Positions 8,602 through 15,367 of a stretch of DNA of 15,367 bases are shown here, one piece after another; position 1 is the first letter of the stretch; the number at the start of each line of letters is the position of its first letter. A program made the position numbers and the translations under genes. This stretch comes from Thalassiosira profunda (Eukaryota; Bacillariophyta; Thalassiosirophyceae; Thalassiosirales; Thalassiosiraceae): NCBI GenBank assembly GCA_036939355.1, contig JALLAP010000971.1, positions 1 through 15,367 of the forward strand, read 5' to 3'. Under the pieces are notes generated by a model, which ran no database searches, was not told the origin of the DNA, and was given only the letters and a program-made list of their open reading frames with translations.

Positions 8602-8939
8602 AGCCGCCGCTGTTGGACAGAATGCCGAAGACAAAATGAGCGGTTGGTGCAGTGCCGCTCTACGGTTGCGTGTGCATTCCATATCCTGGTGGATACCGAG
8701 AGATATGTTTCATTGCTGGCGGCGACATCTCAGTGCGGGGGCAGAAGCGAAAGTTTACCCTTGGAGGGCAAAAAGAGAACTGGTTGATTACCGAACGCTC
8801 GTTCGAGGCACTACCTGGCATGAATTGCAAAGGAAGAAGTGCATCACATGTTCCAAGCAATCTTGATTTGTATCCAATGCATTGAAATCTTATCGCGTTC
8901 TACCTTTGCAAACTGATCATGAAATACACAGCCTAACCT
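8602..8939. other. Convergent intergenic region, no gene accepted
   Basis: 338 bp between the stop codons of two convergent genes. Two plus frames and one minus frame stay open here for 66-77 codons each, but none has a credible start, domain or splice connection. Most likely the overlapping 3' UTRs of both neighbours. Two TTGCAA palindromes occur at 8825 and 8906. Confidence 0.5.
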
Positions 8940-9710
8940 CTAAACGGCAGCAAACTTGGGCGTGTCCACACGCGGAGAATTCCCGAGCCTCGTCCTCTGC
9001 AAGCAGTGCCCCATGAGATGCTCGGCCCGGTGCCAGTGTACCTCTCCCACCGCCAGCCGCAGCTGCCTCGTGATGGCGTCGGCCAGGGACTCATAGCCGG
9101 GGACGCCCGCTCGATTCTTCCGCGTGCAGTCGCCGATGATTTGCTTGGCCTCGAGGTGGAGGCTGGGATCGTCGCAGTCCAGACATCGGAGGAGGATCTT
9201 CGTGAAGACGAGCAATCTCGTCCTTTGGCTCGATGTACTTGATTTTGCGCTGTGGAGTGGTGGATGCGAGCGTGCACCGGGCAACCCGACTGCCCGTTTC
9301 TTGATGGGGCGCCGAAGGGACGTTCTTGGGGGCGACGAGAGGGAGTCCGCCGGAGTCTGCGATGAGGGCTCGTCCGGAATCTTATTTACGCTAACAGGAT
9401 ACGAGCGATTGGGTGCATCGGCGGCATTTATGTTTGCCGCAGTATCGTTGCTCCCTGGCTCCTCGACTACGCGTGTCGATATGTTTTCATTCTGGAGCAG
9501 CGCTTGCTGGGGATCGTCGCCGAGGGAGTCGGCAGATGATGCATGCACCTTCTCGTCCGACGACCCCTCGCTACCATCGCTCATTGCTTCGTTCCTATCG
9601 GTGTTGGCGTTCATCATTCGACCAAGCGCGGTGCTCAAGCCGTAGTGCTTGGTTTGTAGTTGTGGTTTGTGGAGCGCCTGCGCCTTTGCAACGCCGCGCC
9701 ATCGATGCAT
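8940..9710 (-). CDS. Unknown protein with disordered N-terminus and compact C-terminal domain
   Basis: 256 aa from the ATG at 9710. That ATG has a weak context (T at -3); the paired ATGs at 9617 and 9614 (residues 32-33) are a plausible alternative giving about 224 aa. Residues about 35-160 are rich in Ser, Asp, Glu, Asn and Pro with no predicted fold. A basic patch follows (LRRPIKKRA, about 132-140), which could be a nuclear localisation signal. The C-terminal 75 residues (about 164-238) look folded and helical: LLVFTKILLRCLDCDDPSLH, then NRAGVPGYESLADAI and VGEVHWHRAEHLM. I have an impression of similar PGYES/VG-x-x-(Y/H)-W-x-x-AE domains in ochrophyte hypothetical proteins but cannot confirm it. 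Divergent from the HSF gene, so it may share the heat-shock-type elements between them. Confidence 0.75.
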   Translation of the reverse strand: MHRWRGVAKAQALHKPQLQTKHYGLSTALGRMMNANTDRNEAMSDGSEGSSDEKVHASSADSLGDDPQQALLQNENISTRVVEEPGSNDTAANINAADAPNRSYPVSVNKIPDEPSSQTPADSLSSPPRTSLRRPIKKRAVGLPGARSHPPLHSAKSSTSSQRTRLLVFTKILLRCLDCDDPSLHLEAKQIIGDCTRKNRAGVPGYESLADAITRQLRLAVGEVHWHRAEHLMGHCLQRTRLGNSPRVDTPKFAAV

Positions 9711-9791
9711 GCAAGAACAGCGGCGCTCGGGTTGCTTTTTTGCAAAACGCGAAGTCCAATCGACATCAGGCCCAAACTTGCTTGCAAGATG

Positions 9792-9801
9792 ATTCTAGAA
9801 C
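9792..9801. promoter_or_regulatory. Heat shock element, tail-to-tail nTTCnnGAAn
   Basis: ATTCTAGAAC contains the symmetrical core TTCTAGAA, the best-known paired HSE unit bound by HSF proteins. It is about 480 bp upstream of the HSF ATG and about 80 bp upstream of the divergent gene's first ATG. A third GAA/TTC unit at the expected spacing is absent. Confidence 0.45.
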
Positions 9802-9885
9802 GACCTGGGTGTTGTTTGGCGACTACAAGTGTTGGCGACAATAGGCGAGTTAAAAAGCGAGTAGTTGAAGTTTGAACGATCGCGT

Positions 9886-9910
9886 AGAACGATATCGAAC
9901 ATCATGGAAC
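9886..9910 (+). promoter_or_regulatory. Step-type heat shock element (three nGAAn, 5-bp gaps)
   Basis: Three same-orientation pentamers AGAAC, CGAAC and GGAAC at 9886, 9896 and 9906 are separated by exactly 5 bp. This is the spacing of the step-type HSE described in yeast, with all three on one face of the helix. It lies about 370 bp upstream of an HSF gene, which suggests autoregulation; untested. Confidence 0.4.
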
Positions 9911-10282
9911 CACGAGCAGAATTGCATACGGAGAATTACTTAACGGTCATTTGCCTCAAAACTTCACGGTACCGCTTTGGGGCAATATGTTTTGAGATGG
10001 CTATCTTCAAAGACAGGTGCACCGTCTCCTGCAAATCCTGCTCAGCAGGCTTCAAACGCGAGACGTGATGGGAAGGATTCTCCGCCCGCCCGCGGCAAAG
10101 CCCGGCGGGCCCTTTTCCACGAACGATTTCACCGAAGCAAACGCTTGACACCATCTTCTGGCTCAGCGGCAAAGGCTCATAAAACAACCCGAAGCCCAAA
10201 CGCAACAACAACAACAAATCAACAGCGAACGAGAGCCCAGCCTCCTCGATCAATTGGACTGAATAGCACAGCCATCCTCATC

Positions 10283-11639
10283 ATGTGCATAACGAGCACG
10301 GCCCGCCGGCGCAGCCTGACGCTGCAGATCCTGCCGAGCCACCTCCTCGCGGGGGCCTCGGCCGCGCCCAAGGGGGCCTCGCAAACGGCCGGAGTGGCCC
10401 CTGAGACCCTCCCGTCCCTCCCTCCTCTCCCGCCGCTGAAGCAGGCCGGGAAGAAGTCAAAGAAGGCGTTGAAGAAGGCGTCGGCGGGCGGGGCGGCGTC
10501 CCACCTCCCCCACCACGACGGCCTCGTCGTGCAGCACCACTACCACGACCACGCGGCTGACGTGACCATCGACCCGTCGCTGGTCAAGCACAAGGCCAAG
10601 GGCGGCGTCCTCACGCCCTTCCCCGTCAAGCTCCACGACATGCTCGACAAGATCGAGGCCGACGGCCTCGGCCACGTCGTCTCGTGGCAGCCCCACGGCC
10701 GGAGCTTCGTCGTGCACAAGCCCAAGGAGTTCGTCCGCCACGTCATGCCGCACTACTTCAAGCAGACGAAGATGGCGAGCTTCCAGCGCCAGCTCAACCT
10801 CTACGGGTTCAACCGCCTCACGAGCGGCCTCGACAAGGGCGGGTACTACCACGAGATGTTCCTCCGGGGGAAGGTCAGCCTCGCCTACGACATCCACCGA
10901 AGGCGGGTCAAGGGCACCGGCGTCCGCCTCCCGACCAACCCGGACGACGAGCCCAACTTCTACGTCCTCCCGCCCGTGGTCAAGGATTCCATGGACCCCA
11001 CCGTGGTCCCGCCCCTCCCGCCNGCCCAACTTCTACGTCCTCCCGCCCGTGGTCAAGGATTCCATGGACCCCACCGTGGTCCCGCCCCTCCCGCCCCCCT
11101 CGGGCGACGCCAACGTCGCCCAGCGCCGGGACGAGCTGCTCCGGCAATCCCACGACCACTCCCGGAAGATCGCCCGGGCCAAGCGGGCTCAGAAGCAGCA
11201 GGCGCAGGAGCCGGAGGACCTGGTCTTCTTCGAGGGCCTGCCGTTCCACTACCTCGATCCCAGCGCGTTGCCCCCGCAGCCGGCGGAGGAGGCCAAGTTG
11301 CCGGCCCTTCCGGCGTATCATCCCAAACCGGCCTTCAACAAGTCCTCCTCGATCGTGTCCGCCTCGGACCCCGAGCATTCCTCCGGATCCGAGTCCGACC
11401 ACGACGACGCCTTCCTCCCGAGCTTCTCCCCGAGCAACATGGACTGGGAGGGTCCCCTCTCCTCGCTTGGGGCGTCCTTCCAGCGCTTCACCCCGGCGCC
11501 CCGGCGATTGTCCCAGGACGTCGACGCCTTCTTCTCGGGGTTCGACATGCCGGTGGATCTTTACCACGAGCAGATCGAGCGGATGGGGGACGACGACGAC
11601 ACTGCCTTTGGCTACCTCCTCGAGTCAGCGATTGAGTAA
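10283..11639 (+). CDS. Heat shock transcription factor (HSF-type DNA-binding protein), frame broken at an assembly join
   Basis: Nuclear transcription factor that binds nGAAn repeats through a winged helix-turn-helix. Start at the first in-frame ATG, 10283 (A at -3). After a basic, His-rich leader, the HSF domain spans about 10615-10920: FPVKLHDMLDKIEADG, VVSWQPHGRSFVVHKPKEF, the recognition-helix region SFQRQLNLYGFNRL, then GGYYHEMFLRG and RRRVKGTGVR. This is the diatom-like HSF form. No classical heptad HR-A/B region is obvious. The frame runs to 11022, meets an N at 11023 and a repeat of the previous 72 bp, then resumes one frame over from about 11024 to the stop at 11637-11639. Counting the 72-bp copy once and dropping the N restores one frame of about 427 residues, so the break is very likely artefactual. 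The C-terminal part has acidic/aromatic patches (MDWEGPL, DAFFSGFDMP, TAFGYLLESAIE) typical of activation domains. The third-position GC is visibly higher than in neighbouring genes. Confidence 0.9.
10951..11022 (+). repeat. Direct 72-bp duplication, copy 1
   Basis: Identical over 72 bp to 11024-11095, with one undetermined base between. Both copies encode the same stretch of the HSF linker (NFYVLPPVVKDSMD...). Identity over the whole length and the N between them indicate overlapping contig ends left unmerged. Confidence 0.95.
11023..11023. other. Undetermined base N (assembly join)
   Basis: The only N in the window, placed exactly between the two copies of the 72-bp repeat. It probably marks a minimal scaffold gap. 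Confidence 0.95.
11024..11095 (+). repeat. Direct 72-bp duplication, copy 2
   Basis: Second identical copy. The 73-bp offset (72 plus N) is not a multiple of three and shifts the HSF frame. Confidence 0.95.
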
Positions 11640-11936
11640 TGCCTTGGAACGGAGCGGGGCGCGTTTTGGCTGAGGGTAGGGACCTGTGTTTAGTATGTGT
11701 GTAAACGCACGGCGTGCCAGTGTTCGACCCGAGTTGGCGCGCCTCCTTCCACGATTTTGGTAGCTGTACAATAGAAGCCTGAACTACACAGATTTCATAG
11801 AGATAAGAAGAATGGACGCTTTCAACCAACTCTCGAAGACGCCTGAACAGACAACTAAAGGAGACATTTTCATCGGATAATAAGAAGTAATGAAGCGTTT
11901 AATCAACGGCTCTCTAGGTGTATGATTGGAGCCTCT
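11640..11936. other. Convergent intergenic region after HSF
   Basis: 297 bp between HSF and DUF1769 gene stops. AT-richer than either gene, especially 11760-11900, which fits 3' UTRs. No gene or repeat is supported. Confidence 0.5.
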
Positions 11937-13043
11937 TTACCCGTCCTCGTCCTCGCTGCACACCGTTTCTGCCTCAGTCTCGGATCTGCTCTCGCAGAAG
12001 AACCTCGCCAGCCGCCCCGGCCGCGCCTCATACACGAGCAATCTCCGATGCCACAACTCCGTCGCCCACAGATACTCTTGGGAATCCTTCTCCTTGGCCA
12101 TTGACATGAAGAGCGGGTAGCCGTTGAAGTACGGAATCAGATCCACCGAGAAGAAGGGCGTCAGCTCCAAGCGATGCCGCGCCGGAGAGAAGAAGTTGGC
12201 AAAGAAGTCGAACGTGTAGACCAACCCCGGCTCGAAGAAGTGCCGCTCCAAATTGCAATTCCTCGAAAAGTACTTGCGCCGAACGACGCCGTCGGCCGGT
12301 ATGGAGTCGTCCTCCAGGAGGCTCGTGTCTTCCATGACGTTGCCGTCGTCTCCCACGCCGTGAATGTCGCCAGGCGAAACGCCCTCGATATCCTCCGGCC
12401 GATCCACTCTAAAATGCTGGCAGCCCGCCAAGAGCGGGTGCTCGAACCGCGGCTCCTCGGCGAACAAATCGCACTCAAACGTCTCTGGAAGCTTGTGCTT
12501 CAACAGATCGAGCCCTCGCTTCACCACCCGGGAGGAAGGGGCGTTCCGAAACGGCCGTCCAAACTCTTGGCCCGTCACAATCTTATCGAATCGTATTCTT
12601 TTCTTGAATCGCCCCTGGACCGTCCACTGGTATTGCCGCGATCGATTCTGGAAGTACTCTCTGTTGGACATCATCTTAGAGCTTTCGTCGAGCGGCGTTG
12701 TTGGGACGTCTCGCACGCGTGACACAAGCTTTCCCTCAAAGTGCGGCCCGTCGAACGGCACGGCGCTCCCGTTCAGAGGCAGCCGAGACTCGGCAGCGTA
12801 GCTGTCATTGCACGAGATGTCGTACTCTACGTCGGGTGCTCGATGCGAAGGCACGACGAGCAAGGGAGTCTCGGCAGGCCACTCGGAAGACGACGGTAGG
12901 CCCGATTCTTCGGCGTATGCCGCAAACGCCAAGGCATCCGCGTCCACTCCCGTCTCCTTTTGGGCCTCTGTCTTCGCCACAGACGCAGGGCTCTCCTGCG
13001 ACGCCTCGTCGGGCTTGCTCGACCGAAAGAGCTCCAGAAGCAT
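11937..13043 (-). CDS. DUF1769-family protein
   Basis: 368 aa from the ATG at 13043. Residues 1-100 are acidic and low in conserved features. The body carries the DUF1769 pattern: FEGKLVSRVRD about 102-112, REYFQNRSRQYQWTVQGRFK about 128-147, VTGQEFGRPF about 156-165, FAEEPRFEHPLLAG about 194-207, and a hydrophobic block FFEPGLVYTFDFFANFF near 279-295 followed by SVDLIPYFNGYPLFMSMA. DUF1769 proteins occur in fungi, algae and protists; their biochemical role is unknown to me. The start is uncertain: 13043 has a poor context (C at -3), and a better ATG upstream at 13224 (A at -3, G at +4) opens a different frame (see findings). Convergent with the HSF gene (297 bp between stops) and divergent from the RING gene. 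Confidence 0.8.
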   Translation of the reverse strand: MLLELFRSSKPDEASQESPASVAKTEAQKETGVDADALAFAAYAEESGLPSSSEWPAETPLLVVPSHRAPDVEYDISCNDSYAAESRLPLNGSAVPFDGPHFEGKLVSRVRDVPTTPLDESSKMMSNREYFQNRSRQYQWTVQGRFKKRIRFDKIVTGQEFGRPFRNAPSSRVVKRGLDLLKHKLPETFECDLFAEEPRFEHPLLAGCQHFRVDRPEDIEGVSPGDIHGVGDDGNVMEDTSLLEDDSIPADGVVRRKYFSRNCNLERHFFEPGLVYTFDFFANFFSPARHRLELTPFFSVDLIPYFNGYPLFMSMAKEKDSQEYLWATELWHRRLLVYEARPGRLARFFCESRSETEAETVCSEDEDG

Positions 13044-13286
13044 CGGGTTGATTGCGGTGGATCGAGGACAGCCGCTCGACCGGAGAATCTGACAACCCCT
13101 GCGAGCCGTCGGCTCTTCTTCGAAATGTTTTCGCTATTTTTTTGAAGGCCAGCCACACTTCAACGGAGGCGCCCTGAGGGGTGGGCTCAGCCGCCAAGGC
13201 GGCAAGAAGTTGGCTGAGATCCATGATCTCAGATTGCTCTCTCCTTGACTAGGCAGGCTCAATAGGCCATGCGATGAGTTCGCCCG

Positions 13287-14309
13287 ATGCCTCCCGTGGA
13301 CTCCGCCAACGGCAACTCTGGCGCTGCATTGGCGCCACCGCAGCCACGAGATCGCCAGTACTCAAGGCATCTCGCAAGCGAGTTGAGGCGCTTGGCAAAC
13401 CCAAGAAGGGTGCAACCGCCCTCATCTCATGCCACCTCACAGATACATCATCGATCGGCGTCCCCGGAGTCCTTGAAAAGAGACCTGTTAGATATTCACC
13501 GTAAGCACTCCAAACCACCGCCTCCGCGCAGTCATGGTCGCCGCGAGTCCTTGACGCAAGATCTGCTGGAGATACATCGCAGATCGCAGGAACTCGTTGC
13601 AACGTTCCAAGCCCAAGCATAAAGGACGACGAACGTCGAAGAAGGTGCATCCAATACAGGCACCGGAGGGGCTGTCTCTCAACGCGTTGATAGACGTCCT
13701 AGACGCGCACCAGGACAATGGCGGATACACCAAAGATTACGTCCGCCTCTCAAACGAATACAAGCGGATGGAGAAGTACCGATTGCCTCCTGCAGGTGCC
13801 ACCAGAGAGACAAAGCCTTCGCCTCCCTGCGTCGCCTGCTCAAGGCGATGCGGCCGCAAGGCGCTGTTTCCGTGCGAGCACAAATGCCTATGCGGCGCGT
13901 GCCTGGACAAGAAGAAGCCAATCCGGCAGTGTCCGCTCTGCCGCCAGGCTGTCCGGTTCATAGGAAAAAGCCACGAAGAGTACTGGCGGTGGATCGAAGA
14001 GGTGCGTCTACTCCTAAGCATGGCGCCGATCTTTTCTTGCCTGCTTGAGTGCACATAATATGCTTGCAAATTTATATCCAGGTGAAGCCGTCCATCTCGG
14101 CATCGTTCGTCCAGATGTTCTTCGTCCGGAGCAAGGACGCGATCGGGGCGGCGATGATGCCGGGCGTTGATGGCTACGAAGAATCGTCATTGCCCATCAG
14201 CGACGACGGCGGCGCCGATGGACAGGAAACGCCTGAGTACACAGGTTCGCGCAACTGGCTGTGCTGCTGGGGGTTCTGCCGGAGGCGGCGGGCTCCTCAT
14301 GATCACTGA
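13287..14309 (+). CDS. RING-finger protein (probable E3 ubiquitin ligase), 3 exons
   Basis: Proposed exons 13287-13595, 13660-14001 and 14082-14309; introns of 64 nt (donor GTTGCA, weak) and 80 nt (donor GTGCGT, acceptor ATCCAG), both phase 0. Product about 292 aa. Exon 1 encodes a Pro/Arg/Ser-rich region with two copies of an ESLxxDLLxIHR unit (residues about 61-74 and 87-100). Their codons differ mostly at third positions, which supports translation of this frame. Exon 2 carries a helical segment and a C3HC4 RING at about residues 160-197: C160-x2-C163-x11-C175-x-H177-x3-C181-x2-C184-x9-C194-x2-C197, the C-x-H-x3-C-x2-C form seen in MUL1/IAP-type RINGs, which recruit E2 enzymes. Exon 3 adds an acidic stretch and ends NWLCCWGFCRRRRAPHDH, whose Cys/Trp/Arg mix could attach to membrane. 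The RING and second intron are firm; the first intron could instead be a one-base assembly error. Confidence 0.75.
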
Positions 14310-14368
14310 GCGCAGCATCATCATGCACTCAGGGTCGTCCAAATGCAAAGTGTACCCTGAATGAGGAG
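14293..14368 (+). other. Nested inverted repeats across the RING gene stop codon
   Basis: Outer arms CTCCTCAT (14293-14300) and ATGAGGAG (14361-14368) are perfect. Inside are two mutually exclusive hairpins: CTGAGCGCA (14306-14314) with TGCACTCAG (14324-14332, one mismatch), and TCAGGGT (14329-14335) with ACCCTGA (14354-14360). The stop codon at 14307-14309 lies in the first stem. Possibly a 3' RNA structure. Confidence 0.4.
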
Positions 14369-14523
14369 AGGGGGAAGGAGCGAGGATTTGTGGCCAATGT
14401 ACCTATTCCGCCGTTGGTTTCACGAAGGGGGTTCGCTTCTCTTCTTGCTTCAGGGCCCGCGACGATGCCACAAAAGCTGCCTGTGTTGACCTCACTCCGA
14501 TCGGACGTCCATTGCAGCGCACG

Positions 14524-15108
14524 ATGGCTCTCTCAACGAAGATGATACGCGGAGGAGCCCGGATGCTCCTATCTCGTGCCTTCACACAGGCGTCGGCGCA
14601 CGGCGGCGCCCTTTGCTCCCTGCGTAGCACGCACGCCCGCCTTTTGTGGCGCCACTCCGAGGCTCGACGAGAACGCTTTCTAAGCACGCAATCTTTGTCG
14701 GGGACGAACTGGGGTTGTGGGTGCGGCGATATGATAGCGCAAAGTATGACGCACAAATCATTTGCATTGCCGCATCGTGACGGCAAAGAGGCGTACAGCG
14801 AGGACTACGACAAAGACGAATTGCACATGACGCCCGCCTCGATCACGAGCCAAGATGGCGAGCAGCTTTCCGAGCTCGAAATGATCCGCCACGACGACGT
14901 TGGGTCAGAATCGAGTGCGGCAGAATCGTTTCTTTATTACGACGAGAAGGAAGGCGACGAGTATACTGGCTATGGAGACACAGAGGACGGGGACGAGTAC
15001 GAATTCGAAGAAGATTGGGAGGTTCTGCACAGCCAGAGTAGTTCCAGCAACGCTGACCCTTGTCAGGTCCTGGACGAAGTGGATGATGTGAACGACGTAG
15101 TAATCTAA
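14524..15108 (+). CDS. Unknown acidic protein with mitochondrial-presequence-like N-terminus
   Basis: 194 aa from the first ATG at 14524 (A at -3). Residues 1-55 are rich in Arg, Ala, Ser and Leu with no acidic residue before the HSEARRERF stretch near 45, typical of a mitochondrial targeting sequence. A short Gly/Cys motif NWGCGCGDM follows near residue 63. From about residue 85 on the protein is strongly acidic, with Asp/Glu/Tyr/Ser runs such as DEYTGYGDTEDGDEYEFEED, and ends DEVDDVNDVVI. No domain is recognised, and the acidic half is probably disordered. The acidic tail is unusual for a matrix protein, so the presequence may be misleading. Convergent with the partial gene at the right edge. 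The open frame with a clean start supports a real gene but not strongly. Confidence 0.55.
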   Translation: MALSTKMIRGGARMLLSRAFTQASAHGGALCSLRSTHARLLWRHSEARRERFLSTQSLSGTNWGCGCGDMIAQSMTHKSFALPHRDGKEAYSEDYDKDELHMTPASITSQDGEQLSELEMIRHDDVGSESSAAESFLYYDEKEGDEYTGYGDTEDGDEYEFEEDWEVLHSQSSSSNADPCQVLDEVDDVNDVVI

Positions 15109-15278
15109 TTGTTGCCGGGGACGAATGTAGATATGAAAGGGACGTCGGATGGCGCCGGCGATGACTACGAAACAGCATGATTGACTAGGTGTTCGGCGCC
15201 CTCCGTCACCAGACGACGATAGAGACAGCTACTGACCTAATGCATTCATTTCTCTAGGCCTTGCTTTTTACGCTTGTA

Positions 15279-15367
15279 TTAGGAACCTGACTTCTTTGAC
15301 TTCTTCGCCTTTTTGCTCGTCTTCGGAGTCTTTGAGGCCTTGGGTCGCTTTGGTTTCTGCTCTTCGT
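15279..15367 (-). CDS. Lys-rich C-terminus of a gene extending past the right edge (partial)
   Basis: On the minus strand the last 28 codons before a TAA at 15281-15279 encode a tail made almost wholly of Lys, Ser, Pro, Arg and Thr (starts EEQKPKRPKAS, ends KKSKKSGS). Such tails occur in histone H1-like, nucleolar and ribosome-associated proteins. The rest of the gene is outside the window, so no function is assigned. Too short for certainty, but the composition and clean stop are suggestive. Confidence 0.45.
   Translation of the reverse strand, partial: EEQKPKRPKASKTPKTSKKAKKSKKSGS

Larger units (their letters stand above)
9711..10282. promoter_or_regulatory. Divergent promoter region upstream of the HSF gene
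   Basis: 572 bp without an accepted gene, between start codons of a minus-strand unknown gene and the HSF. It contains two heat-shock-element-like motifs (listed separately), three TTGCAA palindromes (one, 9686-9691, lies just inside the neighbouring ORF) and, near 10200, a short CAA-rich run in the presumed HSF leader. The frame of the HSF stays open upstream of 10283 but contains no ATG, so I treat it as leader. Confidence 0.55.

Noticed and set aside
8636..8885. Two plus-strand frames of 76-77 codons after the small membrane protein, one protein-like in look
   Set aside because: Three frames are open together here. A splice from the upstream gene would need a poor GTTATC donor, and the upstream protein already ends at a natural stop. 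Treated as 3' UTR.
10131..10260. GAA/TTC units in the HSF leader near 10121-10140 as a further HSE
   Set aside because: Spacings are 3 and 4 bp instead of the required 2 or 5 bp.
10457..11029. 190-codon open frame on the minus strand inside the HSF gene
   Set aside because: By-product of very GC-rich third positions of the HSF; the plus strand has an unmistakable HSF domain.
10684..11673. 329-codon Pro/Arg-rich plus-strand frame overlapping the HSF
   Set aside because: Shadow of the GC-rich HSF sequence, and it crosses the N; no domain.
12174..12722. 182-codon plus-strand frame opposite the DUF1769 gene
   Set aside because: Antisense shadow of a gene with conserved family blocks.
14403..14786. 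127-codon minus-strand frame opposite gene 10
   Set aside because: Arg/Cys-rich shadow without features.
1..15367. tRNA, rRNA, CRISPR or transposon
   Set aside because: No tRNA arm pattern, repeat-spacer array, transposase or terminal repeats with target duplications were recognised; a tRNA scan was not possible by eye.

Overview
The window is nuclear DNA of a eukaryote, most likely a photosynthetic stramenopile (diatom or relative). Four things point that way. One predicted protein has a bipartite plastid presequence with Phe at the signal-peptide cleavage point, as in algae with complex red plastids. There is an HSF transcription factor of the form expanded in diatoms. Introns are short (64-87 nt, GT...AG). 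Genes are tightly packed, each with its own promoter and with no operons. The species cannot be named from sequence alone.

Layout, left to right: (1) the 3' part of a TruD/PUS7 pseudouridine synthase (+), cut by the window edge. (2) A DDX51/Dbp6-like DEAD-box helicase (+). (3) A prominin-like five-TM glycoprotein (-), whose stop codon lies 32 bp from the helicase stop. (4) A four-exon gene (-) for a thylakoid-lumen-targeted, possibly PsbP-like protein, reconstructed here from splice sites. (5) A small single-pass membrane protein (+), divergent from gene 4. (6) A protein with a disordered N-terminus and a compact C-terminal domain (-). (7) An HSF gene (+), divergent from gene 6 across about 570 bp that holds heat-shock-element-like motifs. 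Its reading frame is broken by a direct 72-bp duplication around a single N, almost certainly an unmerged contig overlap. (8) A DUF1769-type protein (-). (9) A three-exon RING-finger protein (+), divergent from gene 8. (10) An acidic protein with a mitochondrial-presequence-like N-terminus (+). (11) The Lys-rich C-terminus of a gene on the minus strand running off the right edge.

Functionally this is a mixed housekeeping neighbourhood: RNA modification, 60S ribosome assembly, membrane organisation, plastid lumen, stress transcription and ubiquitin ligation. No shared pathway is evident. No mobile element, CRISPR array, tRNA or rRNA was recognised. The points most worth follow-up are the HSF promoter with two kinds of HSE, the prominin-like protein in an apparent alga, the spliced plastid gene with a possible terminal frame break, the internal repeat and RING architecture of gene 9, and an excess of the palindrome TTGCAA in the noncoding stretch 6.7-9.8 kb.
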